From NCBI RefSeq assembly GCF_001244735.1, contig NZ_LN868935.1, positions 272,979 through 336,978 on the forward strand: 64,000 nucleotides of DNA, in the 5' to 3' direction. Under the pieces are notes generated by a model. That model did not search any database. It was not told the DNA's origin and saw only the letters and a program-made list of their open reading frames with translations. Positions 28,498-37,109 of the stretch are shown here, piece after piece (positions within the stretch are counted from its first letter, which is position 1; each line of letters opens with the position of its first letter). The position numbers and the translations under genes are program-made. The DNA is from Bacillus andreraoultii (lineage in GTDB: Bacteria > Bacillota > Bacilli > Bacillales > Caldibacillaceae).

Positions 28498-29847
28498 ATG
28501 AACGATATCATATCTACGCTAACAATGAAAGAATTAGAAAAAATTACATACAGCGCTTTACAGGAAAGTTTTTCTCAGGTCATGGCACAAACACTACAAG
28601 AATTAGATGAGGCGATTGCCACAGGAAGGGATAAGAAGAGGTTTTATCTAAAGGATAAGCGAACGTTAAAATTTGAATCCGTCTTTGGGCAAGTGGAATT
28701 GAAAAGAAATTATTATCAGGATAAGGAAACTGGAAAGTACGTCTATTTATTAGACCAATATTTAGCTTTTGATGGCACAAAAGGAATGAGTCCAGTTGTA
28801 CAAGATTTGGCTATTGAATTAGCTGTTACAGGTGTTTCTTATCGTCAGGCCAGTCAAGCAATGGAGAGGCTTTTAGGTTATCCCGTGATTAGTCATGAAG
28901 CCATACGCCAGCAACTTTTAAATACTGAGGTGGTTCCCGAAAAATCTGTGCCACTTGAACAAGATGTTGTATTCGTTGAGGTTGACGGACTTTACACGAA
29001 AAGCCAAGAGAAAAAGAAAAAAGGACGAGAAGTTAAAATTGCCAGTGTGCATCAGGGCTGGGAAATGAATGGCAAGCGAGCAAAGTTAATTGAAAAACGG
29101 CATTTCATTCATCAAGGTAAACTGCCTTTTTGGGAAGAGTTTGAGCAGTATCTCATGGAAACTTATGAGTACAATCCAACCAAGCACCATCTCGTTATTA
29201 ATGGGGATGGCGCGAAGTGGATTACATCCTGCCGAGAATATTTCAGGCACAATGCCACTTTTGTCATTGATCGTTTTCATGTAGCCCGCGATGTGCAGCG
29301 TCTGTTTAGAAAGCATCCAAGATATCGAGCTATTCGAAAGAAACTGGCAAACTATGATTGGAAAGGTTTCATGGTGGAATTAAATAGTGCAGTGGGTACA
29401 CTGGAAAACGAAAAGAAAGAAGAACGGTTGGAAGAATTAATAGCGCAACTCTCTCAATATCCGGAGGCACTTGGTGACTATCGTGAGAAGTTGAAAAAGA
29501 AAGGCATAGATACAACAGAATTCCGTCCAATGGGGAGTGCCGATGGAACGATGAGTGTGTTCGCTAGACGGCTTAAAAATGGACGTAGCTGGTGTAATTT
29601 AGGTCTTGATAAATTCATCGATGTCTTTGTCGCACTTCAAGACAACTTGGAGATTAAAACATTGCAAGGAATACTTGAACAAACGCAGGAAGTAGAGCAG
29701 ACAAGTATCCAAGCAAAACCACCTAAACACTTTGTAGAAAAACTGAGGGATAGCGCCGCAGAAGCGACGCGAAACAATCTTGGTTATTTAAAGCAGTCTG
29801 TAAGAAAACCAATAACAGCAGCTTTAAAGGGACTCAGAGGAATTTAA
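28498..29847 (+). CDS. ISLre2-family transposase
   Basis: 449 residues, full length; ATG seven bases after AAAGGAGAT. Conserved blocks: FGQVELKRNYYQD, VVFVEVDGLYTKSQ, HHLVINGDGAKWI, TFVIDRFHVARDV and ADGTMSVFARRLKNGRSW, with the presumed DDE acids in the VDG, NGD and later helical region. The frame is intact. It is a different ISLre2 subtype from the disrupted copy around it. Confidence 0.9.
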   Translation: MNDIISTLTMKELEKITYSALQESFSQVMAQTLQELDEAIATGRDKKRFYLKDKRTLKFESVFGQVELKRNYYQDKETGKYVYLLDQYLAFDGTKGMSPVVQDLAIELAVTGVSYRQASQAMERLLGYPVISHEAIRQQLLNTEVVPEKSVPLEQDVVFVEVDGLYTKSQEKKKKGREVKIASVHQGWEMNGKRAKLIEKRHFIHQGKLPFWEEFEQYLMETYEYNPTKHHLVINGDGAKWITSCREYFRHNATFVIDRFHVARDVQRLFRKHPRYRAIRKKLANYDWKGFMVELNSAVGTLENEKKEERLEELIAQLSQYPEALGDYREKLKKKGIDTTEFRPMGSADGTMSVFARRLKNGRSWCNLGLDKFIDVFVALQDNLEIKTLQGILEQTQEVEQTSIQAKPPKHFVEKLRDSAAEATRNNLGYLKQSVRKPITAALKGLRGI

Positions 29848-30107
29848 AAAAGGTAAAGTGTCACAACTAATGAAAGGATAAAAACATGAGAGCGTTATCA
29901 AAGAACGGACTAAACGATACAAAATAAGGGACTTTAAAAATCTCCCACAAGTACTTGACTCAATCATTCAGTCTCTAGTTCTTTTAAACTCAGCTTGGAT
30001 GTGTTAAATTTATTCATGAGAGCCACTCCTTGTCTTTTGGGGTTTAGTCACTTTAAATATACAAGAAGTTGGCTCTCTTTTCTATGGCAATATAAATGAT
30101 GATTTAA

Positions 30108-30338
30108 AGATGTACAGTTTTGATTGTATAACGATGTACAGAAATGTTTTTTTATGATTTGTCAATAAATATGAGAACTTTACATGGATCCTCCGCGGAC
30201 ATGATTAACATGCCAGGAAGCCAGTCCCCACAGAGTCTGGCATGGCTAATCAGGCTATCATGTCCGCTTCTCCATATAAAGTTGTTGAAGTACCGTAATC
30301 AAAACTGTACACTCTTATTTAATCACTTTTGTACATCC
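30108..30338. mobile_element. Short deletion derivative of an IS21-like element (MITE)
   Basis: TGTACAGTTTTGATT (30111-30125) is exactly inverted as AATCAAAACTGTACA (30297-30311). Extra TGTACA copies stand 24 bases further on at both sides (30135-30140, 30330-30335). Multiple terminal TGTACA repeats resemble IS21-family ends. The centre has no gene but a long hairpin, GCGGACATGAT/ATCATGTCCGC (30195-30205, 30257-30267) with inner ATGCCAG/CTGGCAT. Confidence 0.55.
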
Positions 30339-30374
30339 TTATACTATCATTTATAGGCAAAATTAAAAATAATT

Positions 30375-30450
30375 CTACCGCGCTTCGCTTGCTAACCCTG
30401 GTTTTTTCAAAAATGGACAAAAAGCACGTCCATTTCGAAAAAAACCAAGG
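30375..30450 (-). repeat. Hairpin plus 19-base tag (copy 2)
   Basis: CTACCGCGCTTCGCTTGCT (30375-30393) is the exact inverse of the tag at 28395-28413. Beyond it CCTGGTTTTTTCAAAAATGGAC (22 bases at 30397-30418) pairs with 30428-30450. The tag is conserved while the hairpin sequence differs. The rest of 30340-30818 has no supported gene. Confidence 0.6.
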
Positions 30451-30818
30451 ATTAAATTTGTTGCCCAAAAAAACTAAAATTAATGTTTTTTATTTTTATT
30501 TGCCTAAAAACATTTTACTCATACTTCAAAATGCAACCAACTGAATATTCGGATAACATTCTCCCTTTTAATAGATTCTCCCTCATGGAGAGAATATGGA
30601 TAATCTCCCAATATTGAATTCCTTTTCATTCATAATATTTATCCAATATTATTTAGATATCAAAATAGAGTGTTCTTCACCTTTATTTTGTTTGTACTTT
30701 TTCATCCCCTATTCTAAATTAATAATTTTTCTGTTCAATTTTTATAAACCTATTTACTCATTTACTAAGAAAGGTAGCAATAGTTAACACAAAAACATTT
30801 TCCTTGATAAATTAACGT

Positions 30819-30926
30819 TTATGGGTACTTATAAAAAGAGGTTAGTAATTCTCCAAAAGGACCAAACAAAAATAGAATAGCGATGATCATAATAATACAT
30901 GCAATCCAAAATAAGAACTTTTTCAC
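30819..30926 (-). CDS. Tiny membrane protein downstream of the immunity permease
   Basis: 35 residues from a GTG nine bases after AAAGGAGAT: one hydrophobic helix (FLFWIACIIMIIAILFLFG) followed by PFGELLTSFYKYP. It lies 53 bases after the MutG-type gene on the same strand. Small membrane proteins of this size occur at the end of lantibiotic-immunity operons. Its function is unknown. Confidence 0.45.
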   Translation of the reverse strand: MKKFLFWIACIIMIIAILFLFGPFGELLTSFYKYP

Positions 30927-30979
30927 TAAGCCATCTCCTTTGTTAAAAAAATTAATATACACATAGTTGTATTTACCCT

Positions 30980-31722
30980 TTATCTAAACTCAATCCTCAC
31001 AAAATTAAAAAGTCCAATTATACAAAATATTACGAATATAATAATAACAACCAAATAAAAATCTTGAAGAGACTGTATAACTCCGAGTTGGTTCTCTGGT
31101 GTCATTGCATAAGCTGGCTGGGACCACGGATAATACTTTCCATACTTTGAACTGGATATAAAGACATTAGGCATAACAAAAGCAAAATTAATGGCTATTG
31201 GAAGAGCAAAATTTTTCAATCGAGTGGATAGCCAAAGTTGTATTGCAATTAATGGCAATGTTGCAAACCATCCTCCGAAAAACAGTTTTAATACACTTAT
31301 AAAAGGGAAAATCCCCGAGACCCCCATTAATTTCCCAATTACAAAAAAATACCCAAATAAAACCGTATTTGTCAAACCGATTAGAGACCACGCCCAAATC
31401 ATTTTGGATAAGTAAACTGCATTTTTAGAAATTGGAAAGGCCAGCAATTGCTCCCATCCTCCATATGCATGTTCAAAACGGCATAAGAGGGCAACAAACA
31501 CACTGGATAAAACTGGGCACAAAACCATACCATACAAAAATTCTACTTGCGTCCAGGTGCCCATCCACCCAACCATGCCCACTTCCTCAAACACATGCAG
31601 ATTTGTCGTATAGTTCATTACCCCAACAATTGTAAGAAAAAGCGGAAGAAGAAAAATCATAGCCATATACTTGGATAACAGCGAATTTTTAACCATTCTG
31701 ACCATAATATGCTTTTTAACAT
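30980..31722 (-). pseudogene. mutG: Lantibiotic immunity ABC permease, MutG type, probable N-terminal frameshift
   Basis: Six-helix permease of about 245 residues (GVMNYTTNLHVFEEVGMVGWMGTW, FEHAYGGWEQLLAFPISKNAVYLSK, AIQLWLSTRLKNFALPIAI, and SSSKYGKYYPWSQPAYAMTPE). The proper start appears to be the ATG at 31722 behind AGGGGG, giving MLKSILWSEWLKI, typical for this family, but this frame shifts near 31685 into the long frame, which otherwise starts at 31705 with MVRMVKNSLL and no site. A shift of one or two bases is likely. With MutF and MutE it forms an exporter that protects against lantibiotics. Confidence 0.7.
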
Positions 31723-31732
31723 TCTGTTCCCC

Positions 31733-31993
31733 CTAAATCATTTCTTTTCTTGCAAATTGCAAAGCTCCCAAACTAACTAAGATAAAACCAACGATTAAAC
31801 TTATACCAATCCACTCCCAGTGAAAGATTGGTGGTTTTACAATATGGGAAAAGTCTGTAATGATATTTTCTTCAGAAAGTGTGATTTGATAAGGAATAAC
31901 CCAAGGAAAATATTTGGCAATACCAGGGGATGGCAACATAAATAATCCAGCTACAATTCCCAATCCACCTATAATAACAGGAATCGATTATAA
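31733..31993 (-). pseudogene. mutE: Lantibiotic immunity permease, MutE type, C-terminal fragment
   Basis: About 85 codons remain: PVIIGGLGIVAGLFMLPSPGIAKYFPWVIPYQITLSEE, then a last helix SLIVGFILVSLGALQFARKEMI. These match the end of NisE/MutE/EpiE permeases. The N-terminal two thirds are missing; the fragment starts at the left end of the IS3-family element, so insertion and deletion removed it. The stop is 11 bases before the MutG ATG. Confidence 0.75.
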
Positions 31994-32046
31994 TGTATCC
32001 GTAGCATTGGACACTAAAAACAATAAAATAAGATAAAGATAGTAAT

Positions 32047-32367
32047 ATGAGTAAAAAACGAAGAACCTACAAACCAGAGGAAAAAGCAAATATCGTATTA
32101 GAAATATTAAGGGAAGAAAGTACCCTTAATGAGATTGCCCAAAAGTATGGTGTAAGTTCGCAGTTGATCAGCAGATGGCGGTCAGAATTTCTGGACAATA
32201 TGCCAACGGTTTTTGACAAGAAAGCTACAGAGTTAGAAAAGCTCAAACAAGAACACGAAGCCGAAAAGGTGGAACTTATTAATCAAATAGGTCAACTTAC
32301 CGTTGATTTGAATTGGCTCAAAAAAAAACAACGACAGATCTCGGAATGGAGGAGAAAAAAGAATTAA
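32047..32367 (+). CDS. IS3-family OrfA
   Basis: 106 residues: helix-turn-helix (YKPEEKANIVLEILREESTLNEIAQKYGVSSQLISRWRSEF) followed by a leucine-zipper-like coiled coil (about residues 58-95). It binds the IS ends. Near its end lies a run of nine A (32320-32328), the slippery site for -1 frameshifting into OrfB. Confidence 0.88.
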   Translation: MSKKRRTYKPEEKANIVLEILREESTLNEIAQKYGVSSQLISRWRSEFLDNMPTVFDKKATELEKLKQEHEAEKVELINQIGQLTVDLNWLKKKQRQISEWRRKKN

Positions 32368-33182
32368 TTGAGTTTGAGAATAGTGAGCTAACCGTTAAGC
32401 GTCAGTGTGAATTACTGGATCTATCCAGATCAACTGCTTATTATACCGTTCAAAACAGACAGCCAACCCAGGAAGAAATCAATATTAAGAATGCCATTGA
32501 TCGAATACATTTCCTTGAACCTGCATTTGGCTCTCGTAGAATCCGACTGGAACTGGTCAAACTGGGATTTACTATCGGTCTAAAACTCACCCGTCGATAC
32601 ATGGAGGAAATGGATATCGTGGCTTTTTACCCCGGACCCAATCTAAGTAAACGGGATTTACAGACACGAACCTACCCCTACCTGCTTCGTAACGTAAGTA
32701 TTACTCGCAGGAATCAAGTTTGGGGGATTGACATCACCTATTGTGGCACACCATCAGGTTTTATGTATCTTGTGGCTATTATTGATTGGTATTCCCGGTT
32801 CATAGTCGGGTGGGCATTAAGTAATGTCATGAAGACTGATTTTATCATAAGGGCCACTAAGGAGGCAATTCAAAGGCATGGAAAGCCCGAAATCATAAAT
32901 AGTGACCAGGGAAGCCAATTTACATCAAAGGACTACATTAACTGCATTAAAAGTTATAAGTCAATAAAAATTAGCATGGATGGCAAGGGACGGGCAAAGG
33001 ATAACGCTAGGACAGAGCGTTTCTTCCGTTCGTACAAGTGGGAAAGGCTCTACATCCTTTACCCTGAAACGGTTCCAGAATTAAAGCAAATGACAAGGGA
33101 ATACATTGATCACTACAACTGGCATAGGCCACATCAGGCATTGGGTTATAATACACCGGCCAACATTCACTTTTTTGAATGA
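32313..33182 (+). CDS. IS3-family OrfB integrase (made as OrfAB by -1 frameshift)
   Basis: 289 residues in the -1 frame relative to OrfA. HTH_21 region, then the rve integrase core with D in WGIDITYCG, D in NSDQGSQF and E in DNARTERFFRSYKWE (DDE with 35-residue spacing). The frame overlaps orfA across the nine-A run, so the active transposase is the fusion. A TTG at 32313 or ATG at 32346 could give OrfB alone. Intact. Confidence 0.88.
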   Translation: MAQKKTTTDLGMEEKKELIEFENSELTVKRQCELLDLSRSTAYYTVQNRQPTQEEINIKNAIDRIHFLEPAFGSRRIRLELVKLGFTIGLKLTRRYMEEMDIVAFYPGPNLSKRDLQTRTYPYLLRNVSITRRNQVWGIDITYCGTPSGFMYLVAIIDWYSRFIVGWALSNVMKTDFIIRATKEAIQRHGKPEIINSDQGSQFTSKDYINCIKSYKSIKISMDGKGRAKDNARTERFFRSYKWERLYILYPETVPELKQMTREYIDHYNWHRPHQALGYNTPANIHFFE

Positions 33183-33298
33183 TAATGAGGCAAGAACAAC
33201 TGAACCACAGCGAAGCTGCCTGCCCTTGACTATGTGCCACTTCTTAGTGATCCACTGGATGGGGTTGGGGCCCCGCCAGTGGGAACTTAGAAAGTGAT

Positions 33299-33382
33299 TG
33301 TCCGTGGTACACTGTTAGTGCGGATGACTGCCCTAAAAGGCATTTTTTCACCCATCCGCCGTTTAAAAAACTACCACGGACA
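33299..33382. repeat. 84-bp near-palindrome with internal terminator hairpin
   Basis: TGTCCGTGGTA (33299-33309) is inverted as TACCACGGACA (33372-33382); inside, GCGGATG pairs with CATCCGC and TGCC/GGCA encloses a short loop followed by T6. It repeats the IS3 right-end sequence in inverted form, so it looks like an IS-end-derived mini element or a transcription stop at the end of the IS. A second imperfect hairpin (CCACTGG/CCAGTGG) precedes it at 33252-33281. Confidence 0.5.
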
Positions 33383-33462
33383 CAAACATGGTCAAGGGTG
33401 GTGGACTTGGGAAAACTTCTATACCAGGAAAAGATAACAAAATATAAATCGGGAAGGAGAGT

Positions 33463-33672
33463 TTATCTTAAAATATTGATTTTTGTGTCTTGACAAAGGG
33501 GTACATTACAAAGTCCAAGCAACATCCGAATCGTTGTCGTTTTTCCTGCACCATTAGGACCGAGAAAACCATAAATTTCCCCTTGTTGAACCTTCATATT
33601 CAACTTATCAACTACCGTTTGATTTTTATATTTCTTTGTTAAATTATTCGTCTCAATGACATATGAACTCAT
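33463..33672 (-). pseudogene. mutF: Lantibiotic immunity ATPase, MutF type, N-terminal fragment
   Basis: [35 protein letters not shown] with Walker [20 protein letters not shown] is the exact start of NisF/MutF/EpiF ATPases. The match ends near 33511, where the sequence changes to an IS-end-like TGTAATGTACCCC...; signature and Walker B are gone. Start ATG behind GGGGAGG. It heads the former mutF-E-G operon. Confidence 0.8.
33480..33510 (-). repeat. IS-end relic, copy 1
   Basis: On the minus strand TGTAATGTACCCC then TTTGTCAAGACACAAAAA replaces the MutF coding sequence. Nearly the same string occurs at 39510-39540. I read both as leftover terminal sequences of one IS family (IS3-like) whose bodies are gone. 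Confidence 0.4.
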
Positions 33673-34252
33673 TTTATCCTCCCCTAAGTTAATAAATTTT
33701 CATATTTTACAAAATGATTTTGATAATAATTCGCAAAAAATATGTGCCCATTGCGACATTATTTATCCTCACCTCAAGATTCCCTTCTTTACAAAAACAG
33801 TTATTATTATTGTAAATAATTCATTGCAAAATGTAAAGTATTATTTGCATTTCGCAATATAAAATTGCCCTGTTTTTGAACACAAACTAAAAAAAGGTCC
33901 CTAACCAGTATGATTAGTAACCTTTCATTCAAGTTTTATTACAGTTGCTTTCCTAAGGGATATATTTTAAATCATAAATTATTCGGGAATTGTATGTCTA
34001 TATGAGAACTTGCATAAAATTTTAAAGTTTTACTATTACGTGCATCCGTAAACATTGCCTAAAAATACCCTGAGTAATTAAAGTTAGATTCAGCAATTCC
34101 ATACTTTCTTGCGACATCGGCTAATAAAATATTATCCATATCAAACATCGCCCCATATGCTGATTTACAGTAATTAAAATTTGTTTAATTTGAAGTTTGT
34201 TATTTGACCTTCAACGGAATAAGTAAAGACCTTTAAACCCAATATATTGTGG
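33673..34252. promoter_or_regulatory. mutF promoter region, leader frame and gene-free DNA
   Basis: On the minus strand TTTACA (33832-33837), 17 bases and TACAAT (33809-33814) form a promoter overlapped by TGCAAATAAT and ATTTTGCAAT, nearly identical to the xre promoter at 37350-37378. A decayed second copy of the motif lies at 33706-33735. A 19-codon frame (MSQWAHIFCELLSKSFCKI, 33700-33759) with a GGTGAGG site sits between promoter and mutF and might be a leader. From 33860 to 34252 I see no gene, only a weak hairpin (GGTCCCTAA/TTAGTAACC). Confidence 0.55.
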
Positions 34253-35053
34253 CTACTTTAACCTAAATTCAAATACTGGATAACGTTCCATAGGTTCAAA
34301 TCCGAGTTTTAAAGCAAGCTTTTGTGAAGGAATATTGCTTTCTGTAGTTTCCCACAGGGGAAACATATTTTTTTCTAAAAAATAAGAAATTATCTTTATC
34401 GCAGCGAGAGTAGCATATCCCTTCTTTCTTTCCTCTTCTTTAAATGTATCGATGTCGATAAAATATTCCTTACCAAAAGTAAAACCGTTATTTTTGGCGA
34501 TTGATAGAATCGTATTCCCCCTTTTAATAACTACCCCAACGGTCTTTTTAGATAATGTTGAGTTCTTTACATATGAAGTTTCCTCCAATGATTCTGGAAT
34601 TATGTCAAAATTTCTAAATTCAACTTTCTCTTCATTTCTTTTGCTCCTTTTAGCAACTTGTAAAAACTTTTCAACGTTTAGCGTATACACTGATTCGTAA
34701 TGCTTATCAACCTTTAAAAAATCAATTTCCTTCAAGGAATACTCTTCTAACTGTTTAGAATCATTCGTATATATTTCAAACCAATTTCTGCTCCTCTTCT
34801 TGCAATCTGGCATTACAATTTCTCGAAAAAATCGTTTTAACTCAGATTTTTCTTGATTAGTTGCTATGTTACCTTCTAAATACATCCACCTTCCAATGGC
34901 CCAAACAATAGCAACTTTGGGACTGTTTTCATGATCTACAAAAACTCTCCCTGGATAACTACCATGAATGACTGCAAATGCTGGAATGAATTGCTTTTTT
35001 TATTTAAAAAGCCTTTCTACGCTAGAAAAGGAACTATATTGTAATTCAATCAT
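34253..35053 (-). pseudogene. GNAT acetyltransferase with one in-frame TAA
   Basis: The full frame starts at ATG 35051-35053 (site GGGAG): MIELQYSSFSSVERLFK, then TAA at 35000-35002, then KKQFIPAFAVIHGSYPGRVFVDHENSPKVAIVWAIGRWMYLEGN, continuous with the 210-residue remainder. The acetyl-CoA motif is EERKKGYATLAAIKIISYFLEKN near the C-terminus (R/Q-x-x-G-x-G/A with Ala). The stop lies where glutamine (CAA) fits. Restart at the ATG of MYLEGN (34885) would give a protein lacking about 55 residues. Substrate unknown; the family has a GNAT_acetyltran-type N-domain. Confidence 0.8.
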
Positions 35054-35067
35054 TTTATAATTCTCCC

Positions 35068-35622
35068 TTATTTATTTATTTCCAATATAAGCTTCTTTTG
35101 CAGTTCATTAGCGGCTAAAAGCGCTTCTTTATCATTATATACATCACCAGGTTTGTTTCCTCTTCCAATTATATAACCCTCAAAAGAAATACCAACAAAA
35201 TCAAAAATATAATGAAACTGCTGTATCAACGGTAGACCTTTTATGTTTGGATAATCTCCTCCTACCGCAATTACATAGGCTTTCTTATTTGCCATGGAAT
35301 GTTTAAAGTCAGGATATTTTTTATCCCTTAATGTCTGAGACCAGCGATCAATAAAGTTTTTCATGATGCCGGACATGCTATACCAATAAATCGGTGTTGC
35401 AAATACAAGAATGTCATGGGGCATCATACGTTCTATAACTAAATTGTGTTCATCATGAATCGTATGAAACCCCCCTTCTTCATGTCGTAAATCTTCAATG
35501 GATTGAATTTTAAAGTCCTTTAAATAGATTTTTTCTGCAGTAATCCCTTGAACCGCTTTCTCAGTAAGTATTTCAGTATTACCATTTTGTCGAGTTCCTC
35601 CGTAAATAATGGCAATAGACAT
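35068..35622 (-). CDS. NAD(P)H-dependent flavin oxidoreductase
   Basis: 184 residues, flavodoxin-like fold: start IAIIYGGTRQNGNTEIL binds FMN phosphate; FATPIYWYSMSGIMKNFIDRW is the second signature of the NADPH-dependent FMN reductase family (PF03358). Probably a quinone, azo or nitro reductase. Cytosolic. Next to acetyltransferases in a row on the same strand, but with separate spacing of 52 bases and more. Confidence 0.85.
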   Translation of the reverse strand: MSIAIIYGGTRQNGNTEILTEKAVQGITAEKIYLKDFKIQSIEDLRHEEGGFHTIHDEHNLVIERMMPHDILVFATPIYWYSMSGIMKNFIDRWSQTLRDKKYPDFKHSMANKKAYVIAVGGDYPNIKGLPLIQQFHYIFDFVGISFEGYIIGRGNKPGDVYNDKEALLAANELQKKLILEINK

Positions 35623-35674
35623 ACTTCATTCACTCCTTTATCAAAACAACAAAACTTTAGATTTACAATGAAAA

Positions 35675-36580
35675 TTACTTACCCGATAACGTAGGTAACT
35701 TTAATTCTTTCCTCATACTTAATTGCTGAACTGCTGTTTGAAATCCAATCTGTTTTAACACCTTATAAGTTAGTTCACTTTCTCGGACCGGTAAGTTGGG
35801 AACTATTCGATTAAGAACGTTTTTAAAATCTCCAAAAATATGACCGAGCATAAAATAAATTACTTCCTCTGCATTTTTTAAATTTGGTCTTGCTTCACAT
35901 TGGAACAAAATAGTACTTATATGATTCCCTTTGGAATTGAAGATCCTTTGATAATAAGCATAGCCAAGCACCTGTCCAACTTCGCCTTCAACGATGATTC
36001 CTTCGCCCTGTTTAGCACTCTGCCATTGCGTTTGCCAAGGGTTCATTGCTTTATAAAAAAATTGTTTGCCTATTTGCTGTAGCAACACTTGTTTAACAGT
36101 AACTTTTCTTTTTAAATGAGGGATTGGATTTTGACACAAAGCTTTATTAAGATTTAAATACTCTAATATCCCCACTTCTTTATATCCCATATCCTTATAT
36201 AAGGAAATTGCTTTCTCGTTATCTTTTAACACCTCAAGTGTTGCAATATCTACACCGTTTTGTTTTAAAATAGAGATACTTACATCCACTAATTTTTTTC
36301 CTATACCTTTAGATCGGTATGCCTTGGCAACACCAGTTCCTCCATTCCAAGCAACTTTTTTACCGTTTATTTCTCTTATTCCATTTAAAACAATTCCTAT
36401 CGGTTGTTTGTCGTCAAAGGCAATGATAGATAGACTAACGGATAAATCCTCCTTTACCATCCTTTCCAAAAACCTATCAGCGGTCATCTTGACATCAATT
36501 GAATACCCTTCAAATCCTGCATTCCAAGCATTAACAGCATCTGTTATTGTACAATCTTTCAACTTTTTAACTTTAACCAA
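35675..36580 (-). CDS. GNAT family N-acetyltransferase
   Basis: 301 residues. TTG start nine bases after GGGAG; no closer ATG fits. GNAT domain at residues 1-150 with motif A GVAKAYRSKGIGKKLVDVSI and ISLYKDMGYKEVGI. The C-terminal 150 residues are a degenerate second GNAT-like fold (GQVLGYAYYQRIF), as in two-domain acetyltransferases such as mycothiol-synthase-like proteins. Substrate unknown. Confidence 0.8.
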   Translation of the reverse strand: MVKVKKLKDCTITDAVNAWNAGFEGYSIDVKMTADRFLERMVKEDLSVSLSIIAFDDKQPIGIVLNGIREINGKKVAWNGGTGVAKAYRSKGIGKKLVDVSISILKQNGVDIATLEVLKDNEKAISLYKDMGYKEVGILEYLNLNKALCQNPIPHLKRKVTVKQVLLQQIGKQFFYKAMNPWQTQWQSAKQGEGIIVEGEVGQVLGYAYYQRIFNSKGNHISTILFQCEARPNLKNAEEVIYFMLGHIFGDFKNVLNRIVPNLPVRESELTYKVLKQIGFQTAVQQLSMRKELKLPTLSGK

Positions 36581-36672
36581 TTTTTAAATCTCCCAAAGAT
36601 CAAAATTTAATACATAAATATACTCATACTTCCACAAATTCTTGTAATTATATTCCTTTAATCCTTAATCTG

Positions 36673-37107
36673 TTAAATACGATTTAATACTCGAATAGTA
36701 GTTAGCCAATAAACAATATATTGTCCTACACCTACTACACCTATACCAATTAATGGAATAAGAACATGACCAGAAAAAAGAAAACAAGCTCCCGCTATAA
36801 TTGGCAGTGCAAAACTATAGTAAATATAAACATTCCGGCAAGCTTTATAGGTAACCCACTGTTGACCCTCATCCATCTCGCGGAATTCAGGTGGAATTAA
36901 TCCAAACGGTTTAATTTGATTATCGGGATTCTTACGGTTGTAAAGCTTTATAAAAGTTAACCACAAAAATGTACAAAGTACTAATATCCCAAAAGATAAT
37001 CTAGCTAAGACAACCAGTGTATTCGTTAGTGAAAGTGTCAAAAATGTAATGAGCAGTATAAATAAACCCATCGGTATTAATGGTGTACGTAAGATATGTT
37101 TCAACAT
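36673..37107 (-). CDS. Membrane protein paired with Xre regulator
   Basis: 144 residues with four membrane helices (about 13-33, 35-55, 92-112, 115-137) and a cytosolic loop NRKNPDNQIKPFGLIPPEFREMDEGQQWVTYKACR. It begins two bases after the Xre gene stop. Similar to the pair at 12180-12798 in layout but not in sequence. Function unknown. Confidence 0.65.
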   Translation of the reverse strand: MLKHILRTPLIPMGLFILLITFLTLSLTNTLVVLARLSFGILVLCTFLWLTFIKLYNRKNPDNQIKPFGLIPPEFREMDEGQQWVTYKACRNVYIYYSFALPIIAGACFLFSGHVLIPLIGIGVVGVGQYIVYWLTTIRVLNRI

Positions 37108-37109
37108 GT

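Larger units (their letters stand above)
28313..29965 (+). mobile_element. ISLre2-family insertion sequence, complete
   Basis: 1653 bp flanked by the 9-bp direct repeat ATTCAGTCT (28304-28312 and 29966-29974). The ends are inverted repeats sharing AGT and TGTGGGAGA at matching places. A 23-bp hairpin with a GTAA loop and a 19-base tag lies between the left end and the transposase gene, an unusual addition. Confidence 0.85.
27018..30017 (-). pseudogene. ISLre2 transposase split by insertion and one TAA
   Basis: The true start is MNKFNTSKLSLKELETE at 30017. The nested IS follows, and the protein resumes LFRQLQEEYSEIMKKLL at 28303. Removing the insert and one target copy restores LKELETELFRQLQ in frame. 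Further on, TAA at 28068-28070 interrupts QQLNFNGA-stop-GASLFIEQLGIEMAIEG, again where CAA would fit. The rest (27018-28043) carries the family DDE region (FIQVDGLHVSRQ, LLVINGDQASWI, YVIVDRYHIAKEI). Thus it is doubly inactivated. Confidence 0.85.
26905..30107 (-). mobile_element. ISLre2-family element, interrupted by a second ISLre2 element
   Basis: The left end GAGTCAAGTTTTTGTGGG (from about 26909) matches the terminal repeat of the nested copy (GAGTCAAGTACTTGTGGG, reverse strand near 29947-29964). The right end was not found before the IS21-like remnant at 30108, so it may be cut off. Upstream of the transposase start lies a hairpin GAGAGCC...GGCTCTC (30005-30068). Boundaries are approximate. 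Confidence 0.6.
31994..33384 (+). mobile_element. IS3-family (IS150 group) insertion sequence
   Basis: orfA and orfB overlap in the -1 frame, as usual for IS3. The left end TGTATCCGTAG and the right end (inverse of TGTGTCCGTGG) are similar inverted repeats. I see no clear target duplication, and the flanks are a MutE fragment on one side and a MutF fragment on the other, so adjacent DNA was deleted after insertion. Ends approximate. Confidence 0.65.
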
